A DNA stretch of 64,000 bases from an uncultured Aquimarina sp. (GCA_947498705.1 CANMLW010000014.1:25657-89656); one strand, 5' to 3'. Counted from the stretch's first letter, positions 35,178-45,272 are shown. The notes: generated from the letters alone by a model not told the origin. Program-made: numbers and translations.

Positions 35178-38100
35178 ATGAAAAAAAACTACTTTTTGTT
35201 ATTTCTAAACCTTTTGTGTTTAGGAATTGTACATGCCCAAAACGAATTTATTACTACTTGGGAAACAACAACCACAAATGAAAGCATTACCATCCCTACA
35301 ACTGGATCTGGATATAATTATACAGTGGATTGGGGAGATGGAACAATAGAAACCGGTTTTATAGGAGATGCTAGTCACCCTTATGTTGATACAGGAATAC
35401 ATACGGTTACCATCACTGGGGATTTCCCAAGAATTTACTTTGCTAATTCAGGAGATAAAGACAAAATTCTAACAGTTGAGCAATGGGGAACTATTGCATG
35501 GACAAATTTCCTCGATGCATTTTCGGGATGTACAAACTTAGATGTTACAGCTTCAGATGCTCCTGACTTAAGTAATGTTATATATCTTGTAAGGGTATTC
35601 AATGGCTGTACTAGTTTAGGGACCTCTGAATCTTTAGATTTTTCAAAATGGGATACTAGCGGCATTGTAGCTTTAGGAGGTGCTTTTCAAAATGCTATTG
35701 CATTCAATAGTGAAACCATAAAAAATTGGGATTTGGGTAAATGTAATGGCTTTGTGCAAATGTTTTCAGGAGCAACTTCCTTTAATCAAGATATTAGTAA
35801 TTGGAATATTGGAGAAAATAGTAATGGTACCAGAAACATGTCATTGATGTTTAATAACGCTACCAATTTCAATCAATCATTAGGCAATTGGGATATCAGT
35901 AAAGTAACTAACATGAGTAATATGTTAAATAACTCAGGGTTATCGCAACAAAATTATGATGCAACATTATTGGGTTGGGCGACAGATGCTAGTGGAGATT
36001 TGAGCGACGGAATTGATGATATACCAACAGGAATTGATTTGGGAGCAAGTGGATTAAAATATTGTTTAGGAGAATCAGCAAGAACTACATTAACAGATCC
36101 TACTGGATTAAATTGGAACATTACTGATGATGGTGCTGCTTGTGATGTAACAGAAGCTTTTATTACTACCTGGAGAATTAATACTAATAATGAAGAAATA
36201 GCACTCCCTATCCCAGATACCGGACTTGATTTTACGGTAGATTGGGGTGATGGGATCATTACTAATGAAACAGAAGAAGCCTATCATACTTATATTAATG
36301 CTGGTACGTACACCATTCGTGTTTTGGGAAGCTTTAATCGTATGCGTTTTAATGGAAATGCAGACCGTAGAAAAATACGAACTATCGAACAATGGGGAAG
36401 TAATAAATGGACTTCTATGGAAAGTGCTTTTAAAGGGTGTTCTTCGTTAGTTATAAACGCAACTGATGCTCCTGACCTAAGTAATGCTACTTCTATGGTA
36501 AGTATGTTCGAGAACGGAGATTGTATTGATAATGGTGGAAATTTAGCAAATTGGAATACAAGTACTATCTTACTAATGGATAGTATGTTCAGAAATGCTG
36601 AAATGAATGAAAATATTAATACTTGGGATGTGAGTAATGTAAAAAGTATTAACAATATGTTTCAGGCATGCGAAAACTTTAATTATCCTTTAGATCAATG
36701 GAATACCGGTAATCTAGAATCTGCTGCAGCTGTTTTTGTAGATGCGAAGGCATTTAATCAAAGTTTAGGAGATTGGAACCTTAGTAGCATACTTGATTTA
36801 ACAGATATTTTTGGTGGTGTAAATAGTTTATCTGATGAAAACTATGATAAAACCCTTATAGGTTGGGCTACTTTAGAAAGTGGAGAATCACTTTCTTCGA
36901 ATGTTACTTTAGGAGCTGGAGATGCACAATATTGTTTTGCTGAAGATGCAAGAAGTACACTAACCTTAGCACCTAATAATTGGATCATCACTGATGGAGG
37001 AGCAAAGTGCACCTCTACAGATTTTTTTATTACCACCTGGGAAACTACAACAGCTAACGAAAGTATTACCATTCCAACATCAGGGGGTGGGTTCAACTAT
37101 ACAGTAGACTGGGGTGATGGTACTATTGAAACAGGATTTACGGGAGATGCGATACATAGTTATGCAGATGCAGATACGCATACTGTAAAAATAACAGGTG
37201 ATTTCCCACAGTTTAGATCCATCAAAGACCTTGATAATGCTAGAAAGCTCAGAACCATAGAACAATGGGGAACTATTAAATGGAGAACTATGGGACAAGC
37301 CTTTGCAAGATGTCCTAATCTAAATGTAACAGCAACGGATGCTCCAGACTTATCAAATGTTACTTCAATGAGCGAAATGTTTCGAGCTTGTATGAATTTA
37401 CAATCACCAGATTTTTCAAATTGGGATACCTCTAATGTCACTATTATGTCATTGATGTTTGCCAGTTCTGAAAATTTTAATGGAAATATCACTACTTGGG
37501 ATGTAGGTAAGGTTACTGACTTCAATTCAATGCTGGGAGGAGTTACAAATTTTAATCAAAATCTCAGCGGTTGGAATATAGGAGAACATGTTGTTGGAAC
37601 TATTAACATGAATAGTATGTTAACAAGTGCCCATAATTTTGATCAAAATTTAGGAGCTTGGAATCTGGAAAAAGTAACAGATATTTCGGGTATTTTAAGT
37701 AATACGGGACTTTCTACCGCTAATTATGACGCTACCTTAATTGGCTGGGCAGAGAACAGTAATACACCAAGTGGATTACATTTAGGAGCGTCTAATCTCA
37801 CCTATTGTTTAGGTGAAGCTGCTAGAAATATATTAGCTGATAACAGTGGGTTAAATTGGAGAATCACGGATGGAGGATTAGGTTGTGCTGATACGGATTT
37901 TTTTATTACCACTTGGGAAACTAATGTGAATAATCAGAGTATTACTATTCCAACTACAGGAAATGGATATGATTATTCGGTAGATTGGGGAGATGGTATT
38001 ATAGAAACTGGAATTACAGGTAATGCATCACATATGTACAGCTCAGCAGGAGTGTATAAGGTAAAAATAACTGGAGATTTTCCAAGGATATATATTAATG

Positions 38101-41100
38101 GAAATTCTGCAGCCAGAGATAAAATTATCTCTGTAGATCAATGGGGGACACAACAGTGGACTTCTATGGAAAGTGCATTCAGGCGTTGTTCGCTATTGGT
38201 TATTAATGCTACAGATACCCCAGATTTAAGCTTGGTAAAAAGTATGAAAAAAATGTTTGAAATGACTTCTTCTTTGGTGGATCATGGAGGTAATATCGGA
38301 AATTGGGATGTGAGTACCATTGAAAATATGGAAGAGGTATTTGATAGTTCAAATTTTAATGAAAATATAAGTACCTGGAATGTATCTGCGGTAAAGGATT
38401 TTTCCTCTATGTTTTTTAGGAATACATCCTTTAACCAAAATCTTGATTCTTGGAATACGAGTGCCGGTGAAGTGTTTAGCAATATGTTTAGAGATGCCAC
38501 AGCATTTAATGGAGCGATTGGCAGTTGGAATACTGAAAAAGCCAGAAGTTTATCAAACATGTTTAATGGTGCTACTGCATTCAATCAAAACATTAGTGCC
38601 TGGGATGTCAAAAATGTGGGGAATATAAACAATGCTTTTGATGGCGCTACGGCTTTTGATCAAGACTTAGGAAGTTGGGATATCAGTTCACTTGTGGAAA
38701 ATACGAATTCTATACAGCATATGTTTAGTAACTCAGGCATGTCTACAACAAATTATGACAATACCTTAATCGGTTGGGCACGACTAGATGCTGGAGAAAC
38801 CAAAATCCCTGTAGGAGTTAGTTTTGACGCAGAAAACGTTAATTATTGTTTAGGAGAAGCTGCTCGAACTATATTAACCAATGCGCCCTATAATTGGATC
38901 ATCACCGATGGAGGAAAGGTTTGTCCAGAAGATGCCTTTATCACTTCGTGGTTATTAGAAGATAATGATAGAATTACGATTAGAACCACTAGTGGATATA
39001 ATTATAACTATACTATTGATTGGGGAGATGGTACCAAGGATACCAATGTAACCACAGGTATTTCACATGATTATACCACAGCAGGAACGTACGAGGTGTC
39101 AATTACAGGTGAGTTCCCAAGATTTACGTTGTTTTTTAGACTTGGTCGGACATTAAGAACTAAAATTCAAACCATTGAACAATGGGGAAATATACAATGG
39201 CGTAGTTTTAGAGATTCCTTCAATGATTGTGAAAATTTAAAACTAAACGCAGATGATACCCCAGATTTATCTCAAGTTACCGAGTTATCCAGGATGTTTG
39301 AGAACTGTACTAACTTTGAAGATTTGAAGGATAGGATGGGATCTTGGGATGTGTCTACAATAGAAAGTATCGATAGTATGTTTTCTGGCTGTAGTATTTT
39401 TAATGAAGATATCGGTGCATGGACATTTACCAATTTGTTAACCACAGAGGCTGCTTTTCAAGAAGCAGTAACATTTAATCAGAATATTTCTAGCTGGAAT
39501 ATGGCAACAGTAATTGATATAGAAGATTTATTTTCAGGAGCATCTTCGTTTGACCAAGACTTATCTAGTTGGGATATTTCGAGCGTGACAAGCATGACTG
39601 GGTTATTTACAGGCACAGCCTTGTCTCAAGAAAATTATGATAACACCTTGATTGGTTGGGCCACTTTAGATGATGATGAAACTAAAATACCTACTAATTT
39701 AACTCTAAATGCAGATGCTACCTATTGTTTAGGAGAATCAGCAAGAAATACGTTGACAAGTCCAACTTATAATTGGGAAATAAATGATGGCGGTAGAAAT
39801 TGCCCAGGAGATGCTTTTATTACTACCTGGTTAGTAGCTAATGGAGATGAAGTAATAATACCTATTTTCGGTTCATACACGTATAATTACACTATAGATT
39901 GGGGAGATGGAACTGTTGAGTATGGACTTACAGCTCAAGCATCACATATCTACACAACAGGAGATACTTATGAGGTTAAAATTACAGGAGAATTTCCTGC
40001 ATTATTTTTTTTCGAAAGTGGTTCAAGTTCAAAATTACAAACTATTGAGCAATGGGGAACACAACAATGGCGAAGGCTAATCAATAGCTTTTCAAACTGT
40101 GTGAATTTAAAGTTAAATGCCGATGACGTACCAGATTTATCTTTAATAGACTCTACTAGCTCAATGTTTCAAGGTTGTACCAATTTTGAAGATTTAAAAG
40201 ATCAAATCGGGAATTGGGATATGTCTAACATTTCTATAATTTCAAGTATGTTTAATGAATGTACGATTTTTAATGAAAATATTTCAGATTGGACATTTAC
40301 AAAACTTACTAGAGCAGTTTATACCTTTAGAAATGCTACTAGTTTTAATCAAGATATTTCTAATTGGGACATGTCTAAAGTAGATGATATGGAAGGTATG
40401 TTTTTACGTGCAAAAGCTTTTAATCAACCTATTGGTAATTGGACATTAAATGAAGTTGGATATATGACAAGCTTTCTTGAAGAAGCAAGTTCATTTAATC
40501 AAGATTTGAGCAATTGGAATATGAGTGATGTTTATGATATTAGATATATGTTTTACGGAGCTTCATCATTCAACCAAGATTTATCAAGTTGGGATATTAG
40601 TAATGTAGAAGGTTTCGATGATTTCTTTACAGGCTCAGGAATGACCCAAGAAAACTATGACAAAACATTAATTGGTTGGGCAACTTTAGAAGCAGGTGAA
40701 ACTGCAATTCCTGCAGATATGACATTAAATGCCGATGCTTCATATTGTTTGGCCGAAGCGGCAAGAAATACTTTGACAAGCTCAACTTATAACTGGACCA
40801 TTAATGACGGAGGACACAACTGCCCTACGCCTGTAATTACTTTATTGGGTGATAATCCTCAAATAATAGAGCAAGGAGATATTTATGTCGAACTAGGAGC
40901 CACCGTTACTTATGGTGCTACTCTGGTGATTGATGCATCTACTGTACATACGAATCAATTGGGTACTTATACAGTTACTTATACTGCGACCACACCTTCT
41001 GGTGGTGTTGCAACCCCGGTAATTAGAACTGTTAATATAGAAGAACCCTGCCCTCTCTTAAGTTTATCTGCAAATAATTTTACAATAACTACCGCTAGTG

Positions 41101-41765
41101 AAACCTGCATTGACACCAATAATGGAATGATTACTGTCAATGCCGCTACTGCTTTGGATTATACAACTACTATTAATGGAGTAAATTATGACTTTACGTC
41201 TACCTTAACAGTTGATAATTTGGCACCGGGCACTTATTCGGTTTGTATAGGAGTAAATGGATTTACCAATTGCGAGCAATGTTTTGAAGCAGTGATTGAA
41301 CCTGCTATAAGTTTAGAAGGAAAAACCGAACTAATTACTCAGACAGGAAACCCAAATGTAAACATTGCAATAGCTAGGGGTACTGCTCCATATACAGTAA
41401 TGATTAATAATGAAGAAAAAGGAATATTTGATATTGCTACTTTTGATATAGATGTACAACATGGAGATACTGTAGAAGTATTATCAAGTATAGCATGTGA
41501 AGGAAAGCTTACCACCAATGTCAACTTGATTAATGAATTTGTAATTGCTCCTAACCCTGCTCATGATCATGTTATTATTTCGGTTCCAAATACAGGACTA
41601 AATAGTCTACAAGTATCTCTATACAATGCAATTGGTGTTCATATTTCTTCGGGAGTATATACCTTAAATACTAGCAAGGTTACTTTACCAATGAGTTCAT
41701 TGCCACAAGGTGTCTATTTTATCACTATAGATGGGAGAAACACTTTTAAAGTTGTAAAAGAATAA
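35178..41765 (+). CDS. Giant DUF285/BspA-like surface protein, T9SS type A
   Basis: 2195 residues from ATG 35178, where a signal peptide (MKKNYFLLFLNLLCLGIVHA) begins. Six tandem supermodules of about 300 residues each start with a PKD-like sandwich (ITTWETTTTNESITIP, YTVDWGDG). Each continues into BspA-type DUF285 repeats (FNQDLSNWDTSNVTxMSxMF), closed by NYDxTLIGWA and YCLGEAARxxL. Then come a DUF5011 domain, a Cys module shared with the LRR protein and a type A sorting domain (IAPNPAHDHVIISV, PQGVYFITI). DUF285 proteins are bacterial adhesins; the ligand is unknown. Confidence 0.88.
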   Translation: MKKNYFLLFLNLLCLGIVHAQNEFITTWETTTTNESITIPTTGSGYNYTVDWGDGTIETGFIGDASHPYVDTGIHTVTITGDFPRIYFANSGDKDKILTVEQWGTIAWTNFLDAFSGCTNLDVTASDAPDLSNVIYLVRVFNGCTSLGTSESLDFSKWDTSGIVALGGAFQNAIAFNSETIKNWDLGKCNGFVQMFSGATSFNQDISNWNIGENSNGTRNMSLMFNNATNFNQSLGNWDISKVTNMSNMLNNSGLSQQNYDATLLGWATDASGDLSDGIDDIPTGIDLGASGLKYCLGESARTTLTDPTGLNWNITDDGAACDVTEAFITTWRINTNNEEIALPIPDTGLDFTVDWGDGIITNETEEAYHTYINAGTYTIRVLGSFNRMRFNGNADRRKIRTIEQWGSNKWTSMESAFKGCSSLVINATDAPDLSNATSMVSMFENGDCIDNGGNLANWNTSTILLMDSMFRNAEMNENINTWDVSNVKSINNMFQACENFNYPLDQWNTGNLESAAAVFVDAKAFNQSLGDWNLSSILDLTDIFGGVNSLSDENYDKTLIGWATLESGESLSSNVTLGAGDAQYCFAEDARSTLTLAPNNWIITDGGAKCTSTDFFITTWETTTANESITIPTSGGGFNYTVDWGDGTIETGFTGDAIHSYADADTHTVKITGDFPQFRSIKDLDNARKLRTIEQWGTIKWRTMGQAFARCPNLNVTATDAPDLSNVTSMSEMFRACMNLQSPDFSNWDTSNVTIMSLMFASSENFNGNITTWDVGKVTDFNSMLGGVTNFNQNLSGWNIGEHVVGTINMNSMLTSAHNFDQNLGAWNLEKVTDISGILSNTGLSTANYDATLIGWAENSNTPSGLHLGASNLTYCLGEAARNILADNSGLNWRITDGGLGCADTDFFITTWETNVNNQSITIPTTGNGYDYSVDWGDGIIETGITGNASHMYSSAGVYKVKITGDFPRIYINGNSAARDKIISVDQWGTQQWTSMESAFRRCSLLVINATDTPDLSLVKSMKKMFEMTSSLVDHGGNIGNWDVSTIENMEEVFDSSNFNENISTWNVSAVKDFSSMFFRNTSFNQNLDSWNTSAGEVFSNMFRDATAFNGAIGSWNTEKARSLSNMFNGATAFNQNISAWDVKNVGNINNAFDGATAFDQDLGSWDISSLVENTNSIQHMFSNSGMSTTNYDNTLIGWARLDAGETKIPVGVSFDAENVNYCLGEAARTILTNAPYNWIITDGGKVCPEDAFITSWLLEDNDRITIRTTSGYNYNYTIDWGDGTKDTNVTTGISHDYTTAGTYEVSITGEFPRFTLFFRLGRTLRTKIQTIEQWGNIQWRSFRDSFNDCENLKLNADDTPDLSQVTELSRMFENCTNFEDLKDRMGSWDVSTIESIDSMFSGCSIFNEDIGAWTFTNLLTTEAAFQEAVTFNQNISSWNMATVIDIEDLFSGASSFDQDLSSWDISSVTSMTGLFTGTALSQENYDNTLIGWATLDDDETKIPTNLTLNADATYCLGESARNTLTSPTYNWEINDGGRNCPGDAFITTWLVANGDEVIIPIFGSYTYNYTIDWGDGTVEYGLTAQASHIYTTGDTYEVKITGEFPALFFFESGSSSKLQTIEQWGTQQWRRLINSFSNCVNLKLNADDVPDLSLIDSTSSMFQGCTNFEDLKDQIGNWDMSNISIISSMFNECTIFNENISDWTFTKLTRAVYTFRNATSFNQDISNWDMSKVDDMEGMFLRAKAFNQPIGNWTLNEVGYMTSFLEEASSFNQDLSNWNMSDVYDIRYMFYGASSFNQDLSSWDISNVEGFDDFFTGSGMTQENYDKTLIGWATLEAGETAIPADMTLNADASYCLAEAARNTLTSSTYNWTINDGGHNCPTPVITLLGDNPQIIEQGDIYVELGATVTYGATLVIDASTVHTNQLGTYTVTYTATTPSGGVATPVIRTVNIEEPCPLLSLSANNFTITTASETCIDTNNGMITVNAATALDYTTTINGVNYDFTSTLTVDNLAPGTYSVCIGVNGFTNCEQCFEAVIEPAISLEGKTELITQTGNPNVNIAIARGTAPYTVMINNEEKGIFDIATFDIDVQHGDTVEVLSSIACEGKLTTNVNLINEFVIAPNPAHDHVIISVPNTGLNSLQVSLYNAIGVHISSGVYTLNTSKVTLPMSSLPQGVYFITIDGRNTFKVVKE

Positions 41766-41788
41766 ATAAAACAGTACTAAAAAATAAG

Positions 41789-41835
41789 ATGACCTTAACC
41801 AGAATTGAAACATTTTCAGTTCTGGTTAAGGTCAT
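41789..41835. terminator. Bidirectional terminator between converging genes
   Basis: A stem of about 18 bp with one mismatch (ATGACCTTAACCAGAA / TTCTGGTTAAGGTCAT at the base) and a short loop, lying between the DUF285 protein (+) and the ECF sigma gene (-). Confidence 0.75.
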
Positions 41836-41901
41836 TTAATTTTAATGAACACAATAATTGATAAAAGTATCTTATTTCAACCTATACCATTACTCCTTTC
41901 C

Positions 41902-42522
41902 TTATACGTTAATTTGAAAAAGTTTATACATCACCTCTTGTGTTAATCGATTACATCTAGTTGCATAAAACTCGAAAAGTTCATTTTTCTCTACATAAAC
42001 ACTCATCTTGTTCTTGAGCATTGCCTTTGCTCTAAACAATCTAACCTTCACATTAAAAACAGATAATGATAATAAATCTGCAGTCTCTTTGGTAGAAAGT
42101 TCTTTAATTTCTCTAAAAACATATACCGACTTATATTTTTCGGGAAGCGTCACAATTGCATTTTCAAGAACTAATCTAATCTCTTCATTCAACACTTTTT
42201 TAAGAGGAAGATCTTCATTCGCAAACTGATCTATAGTAACGTTTTCTTTCATTTTCATTTTCTCTTTTTTTCGTAGTATCATCAAACATTCATTGATCAT
42301 AATTCTTGTAATCCAGGTAGAAAACTGTGCTTCAGCCTTAAAAGTATCAAGTTTCTCATAAACTTTCATATAGGTATTTTGCATAGCATCTTCAACATCA
42401 TGTGTATCTTTTAGATAGGATATTCCCACTCTAAATATGGGAGTATTATATTTTCTTATGAGGGTCTCAAAATAAGAGGAGTCTCCTTTACGTATATGAT
42501 CAATAATTTGAGAGTCTTGCAT
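41902..42522 (-). CDS. ECF-type sigma-70 family RNA polymerase sigma factor
   Basis: 206 residues. Region 2 (FETLIRKYNTPIFRVGISYL, DVEDAMQNTYMKVYEKL) and region 4 (LPEKYKSVYVFREIKELSTK, FNVKVRLFRAKAML) are complete. A C-terminal tail with a single Cys (FYATRCNRLTQEVM) follows; I recall such tails in a Bacteroidota subgroup that often has no anti-sigma neighbour. No anti-sigma gene adjoins it here. It converges on the surface-protein cluster but its regulon cannot be inferred. Confidence 0.88.
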   Translation of the reverse strand: MQDSQIIDHIRKGDSSYFETLIRKYNTPIFRVGISYLKDTHDVEDAMQNTYMKVYEKLDTFKAEAQFSTWITRIMINECLMILRKKEKMKMKENVTIDQFANEDLPLKKVLNEEIRLVLENAIVTLPEKYKSVYVFREIKELSTKETADLLSLSVFNVKVRLFRAKAMLKNKMSVYVEKNELFEFYATRCNRLTQEVMYKLFQINV

Positions 42523-42642
42523 TAGATATCATTTAGGCCTGTAGTATAGTTAACTACCTATACAAACGTTCACAAGGCATCCGGTGAGAAACAATTTTAA
42601 CATTCGAGATAAGCTCAGGAGAATTAAACTCTACAATGTGGA

Positions 42643-43008
42643 TTAAATATCAATAAATTTAGATACTGTTCTTTCGCTTTGTATTGTTCCTGTATGCTGT
42701 GTACTTTGCTTTTCAAAAAGTAATACATGCACCTCTTCATTATCTTTGGTAGATGGACAATGTTCTACTCCTTTGGGTATCACAATTAATTCTCCAGCTT
42801 TTACAACCACGGTTTTATCTCTAAACTTCATATACAAAGTTCCTTTTACTACCTGAAATAACTCATCTTCATCCTCATGTTTATGCCAGATAAAATCACC
42901 GCATAATTTGGCTAGATATACCTGATTATCATCAACCATGGCAATACGATGAGGATGCCATTGTTTATCAAACTTAGACAGTTTTTCATTGATATTGATT
43001 GCTTTCAT
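42643..43008 (-). CDS. Small cupin domain protein
   Basis: 121 residues from ATG 43008; a TTG at 43023 is the alternative. It is a single cupin beta-barrel with the metal-binding motif GDFIWHKHEDEDELFQVVKG (two His and a Glu) and the second His in GVEHCPSTKD. Such stand-alone cupins have varied and mostly unknown enzymatic or sensory roles. It starts 16 bases after the thioesterase stop on the same strand, so the two are an operon. Confidence 0.82.
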   Translation of the reverse strand: MKAININEKLSKFDKQWHPHRIAMVDDNQVYLAKLCGDFIWHKHEDEDELFQVVKGTLYMKFRDKTVVVKAGELIVIPKGVEHCPSTKDNEEVHVLLFEKQSTQHTGTIQSERTVSKFIDI

Positions 43009-43024
43009 AGTACCATATTTCAAA

Positions 43025-43429
43025 TTAAGAAAACAAAGTACTTATTTCGGTATTGATTCTAACAGGTCTTAACGTTTCTTTATGCAACAAACACCAAGTT
43101 GTTCTGGCAGAAACTACTATTTTTTGTGTAGTAGTATTGATCATTTTGGTGTGTCGTTCACTTTTAGCTCCTTTATAACTTTCTATCCAGGTTTCTATTC
43201 GTATTTCATCATTTTCTATGGCGGGATGATGATATTCGATATAATGATTAAGTGCTACCCATACATACTTGTTTCTTATTTCTTCATTGGTTTTGCTCTC
43301 CCAATGCTCTTGAGCAACATCCTGCACCCATTGTAAGTATACCACATTATTAACATGATCCATATGATCAATGGCTGATTTTGGAACGATAAATTGCTTT
43401 GAAAAGATTGAGGAACTCACAGGAATCAT
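43025..43429 (-). CDS. Acyl-CoA thioesterase, 4HBT hot-dog fold
   Basis: 134 residues. The hot-dog signature DHMDHVNNVVYLQWVQDVAQ contains the Asp/Asn region typical of the 4-hydroxybenzoyl-CoA thioesterase/YbgC group, followed by the strand YHHPAIENDEIRIETWIE. Members hydrolyse acyl-CoA or acyl-ACP thioesters; chain specificity is unknown. It is the first gene of a two-gene unit with the cupin. Confidence 0.82.
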   Translation of the reverse strand: MIPVSSSIFSKQFIVPKSAIDHMDHVNNVVYLQWVQDVAQEHWESKTNEEIRNKYVWVALNHYIEYHHPAIENDEIRIETWIESYKGAKSERHTKMINTTTQKIVVSARTTWCLLHKETLRPVRINTEISTLFS

Positions 43430-43519
43430 CAGGAAAAGATATTAAACAAAAAGTTAAAAGCGTTTTTTACTAGTATAATTTACTCTAGTTTTATTTTTAT
43501 AAATCTAAAACTATATTAC

Positions 43520-43711
43520 ATGAAAACCAATTTTTTAAACATTAGCGGAGTTAAAGTACTTTCTAAAAGTAGTCAACAAAAAATCAAGGGTCAAGCCAAA
43601 GTAGATCTTTCTTTATGTGGGTGCTCATGCAGTGGTGCCGTTACCGGTCCTAAGTATTGTAGAATTTACTTTGCCTGCTTACAGGTATACACTTGTGAGG
43701 AAGTAATGTAA
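43520..43711 (+). CDS. Cys-rich secreted peptide precursor (GG-leader-like)
   Basis: 63 residues. The N-terminal 25 residues (MKTNFLNISGVKVLSKSSQQ then KIKG) match the leader of Bacteroidota bacteriocin-like natural product precursors (LSKxxQQxIxGG), although the Gly-Gly is Gly-Gln here. The putative mature part has six cysteines (33, 35, 37, 47, 53, 59) in the order CxCxC-x9-C-x5-C-x5-C. It shares the leader pattern with the two peptides at 50921 and 51285. No maturation enzyme or ABC peptidase/exporter lies nearby. A terminator follows at 43731. Confidence 0.65.
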   Translation: MKTNFLNISGVKVLSKSSQQKIKGQAKVDLSLCGCSCSGAVTGPKYCRIYFACLQVYTCEEVM

Positions 43712-43730
43712 AAAAACTTATTCTTGTATT

Positions 43731-43768
43731 ACCTCCTATATTTCTACTTAGATATGGGAGGTTTTTTT
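43731..43768 (+). terminator. Rho-independent terminator of the peptide gene
   Basis: A 10-bp stem ACCTCCTATA / TATGGGAGGT (one G-T pair) with a 12-nt loop, followed by seven T residues. Confidence 0.85.
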
Positions 43769-43783
43769 ATGAAATTATCACTA

Positions 43784-45139
43784 CTAGAATCCCAACATCA
43801 TTTTTGCAATAATAAAAAACAAAAAGATTCCAAAAATATCATTACTGGTAGTAATAAATGGGCCGGTGGCAATTGCAGGGTCAATACCTCTTTTATCAAG
43901 GATTATAGGAACAAAAGTACCTATCAAGGCTGCTACGATAATAACACTCATCAATGCGATGGCAATGGTAAGACTAAATGAAATATCATATCCCATAAAA
44001 AATCCAAAGATCACCACGAGTAAAGCCAATGCAGAGCCATTTATTAGGCTTAGTCCCACTTCTTTTAACAATCTATTTAGCAAACTTCCCTTTACTACAT
44101 TATTAGCCAACCCTTGTACAATTATCGCCGAGGATTGTACTCCAACATTGCCTGCCATTGCAGCAATCAAAGGAGTATAGAAAAACAAACTTCTATACGC
44201 TGGATTCATCATGATATCTTCAAAACCTTCCATAATAAACACACTTCCTAAACCACCAAATAATCCCAACACCAACCATGGTAATCGCGCTCTGGTCAAC
44301 TCCCAAACATTATCATCTGCCTCGACATCCTGTGAAATACCTGCTGCTAGCTGATAATCTTTTTCGGCTTCATCTTTTATAAAATCTACAATATCATCGA
44401 TGGTAACTCTACCCACCAATACACCTTCTGGATCTATTACGGGAATCGCCTCAAGGTCATATTTTTGCATAATACGAGCCACTTCCTCTCCTTCTGTATT
44501 TACATCTACATAATCTACCTTACGAATATAGACATCACTAATATGTGCTTTGGCAGGTGCCGTAAGCAAGTCTTTTAAGGATAATCTTCCTTTTAGCTTT
44601 TCATCTTTATCAACCACATAGATCGAATGGACTCTCGTTACATTTTCTGCTTGTCGTCTCATCTCACGTACACAACCGGCAACAGTCCACCTCTCATTTA
44701 CCTTAACCAACTCTTTGGCCATTAATCCTCCGGCGGTATCCTCATCATAAGTAAGTAACTCTTTGATATCCTTTGCCCGCTTTTCATCCTCTATTTGCGC
44801 AATAACCTGCTCTACCCGTTCATATGGAAGCTCTGCAATGACATCTGCCGCATCATCACTATCCATCTCCTCCAGCTCTTCTGCTATTTCTTTTGCCGAT
44901 AAATTCTCGAGGATACGCTCTCTAAAATCTTCTTCAAGCTCCATAAGTGCCTCAGAAGTTTTTTCACTATCCAAAAGTTTTATAAGGTAAGTAGCTTCAG
45001 ATAAATGTAACGCACCTATGATCTCTGCGATATCTGCAAAATGAATTTCGCTAAGCATTTCTCGAAGACGGGTATCACCAGCCGTTTCGACAAGGTGTTT
45101 TACCTGTTCTATTATTTCATTTGAAACTTCAAATTGCAT
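43784..45139 (-). CDS. mgtE: Magnesium transporter MgtE
   Basis: 451 residues. An N-terminal helical regulatory domain (1-130, LEEMDSDDAADVIAELPYER) is followed by two CBS domains (about 135-255). Five membrane helices (285-451) contain the pore-lining motifs NVGVQSSAIIVQGLA and the FVPIILDKRGIDPAIATGPF segment. MgtE is a Mg2+-gated Mg2+ channel in the inner membrane; all parts are present. Its place after rsmA agrees with gene order seen in other flavobacteria. It appears to have its own promoter at 45176. Confidence 0.93.
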   Translation of the reverse strand: MQFEVSNEIIEQVKHLVETAGDTRLREMLSEIHFADIAEIIGALHLSEATYLIKLLDSEKTSEALMELEEDFRERILENLSAKEIAEELEEMDSDDAADVIAELPYERVEQVIAQIEDEKRAKDIKELLTYDEDTAGGLMAKELVKVNERWTVAGCVREMRRQAENVTRVHSIYVVDKDEKLKGRLSLKDLLTAPAKAHISDVYIRKVDYVDVNTEGEEVARIMQKYDLEAIPVIDPEGVLVGRVTIDDIVDFIKDEAEKDYQLAAGISQDVEADDNVWELTRARLPWLVLGLFGGLGSVFIMEGFEDIMMNPAYRSLFFYTPLIAAMAGNVGVQSSAIIVQGLANNVVKGSLLNRLLKEVGLSLINGSALALLVVIFGFFMGYDISFSLTIAIALMSVIIVAALIGTFVPIILDKRGIDPAIATGPFITTSNDIFGIFLFFIIAKMMLGF

Positions 45140-45175
45140 AGCCTTGATCTTTTATATTCCCTGCGCAGACGCCCA

Positions 45176-45183
45176 CAAAGATA
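45176..45183 (-). promoter_or_regulatory. -7 element (TATCTTTG) upstream of mgtE
   Basis: A minus-strand TAnnTTTG match 36 bases before ATG 45139. Confidence 0.45.
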
Positions 45184-45272
45184 ACCAAAGAATTTAATTG
45201 CACTTTATGTCGATGTTAAACCTCATCGATTATTCAAAAGTTGGTAAAATTAATCCGTAAAAACCAGGTTTT

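Noticed and set aside
35220..38584. Minus-strand frames up to 121 codons opposite the DUF285 protein
   Set aside because: They repeat with the same period as the six supermodules and are shadows of its coding sequence.
43724..43981. 85-codon plus-strand frame overlapping the end of mgtE
   Set aside because: It spans the peptide-gene terminator and the antisense of mgtE and has no independent support.
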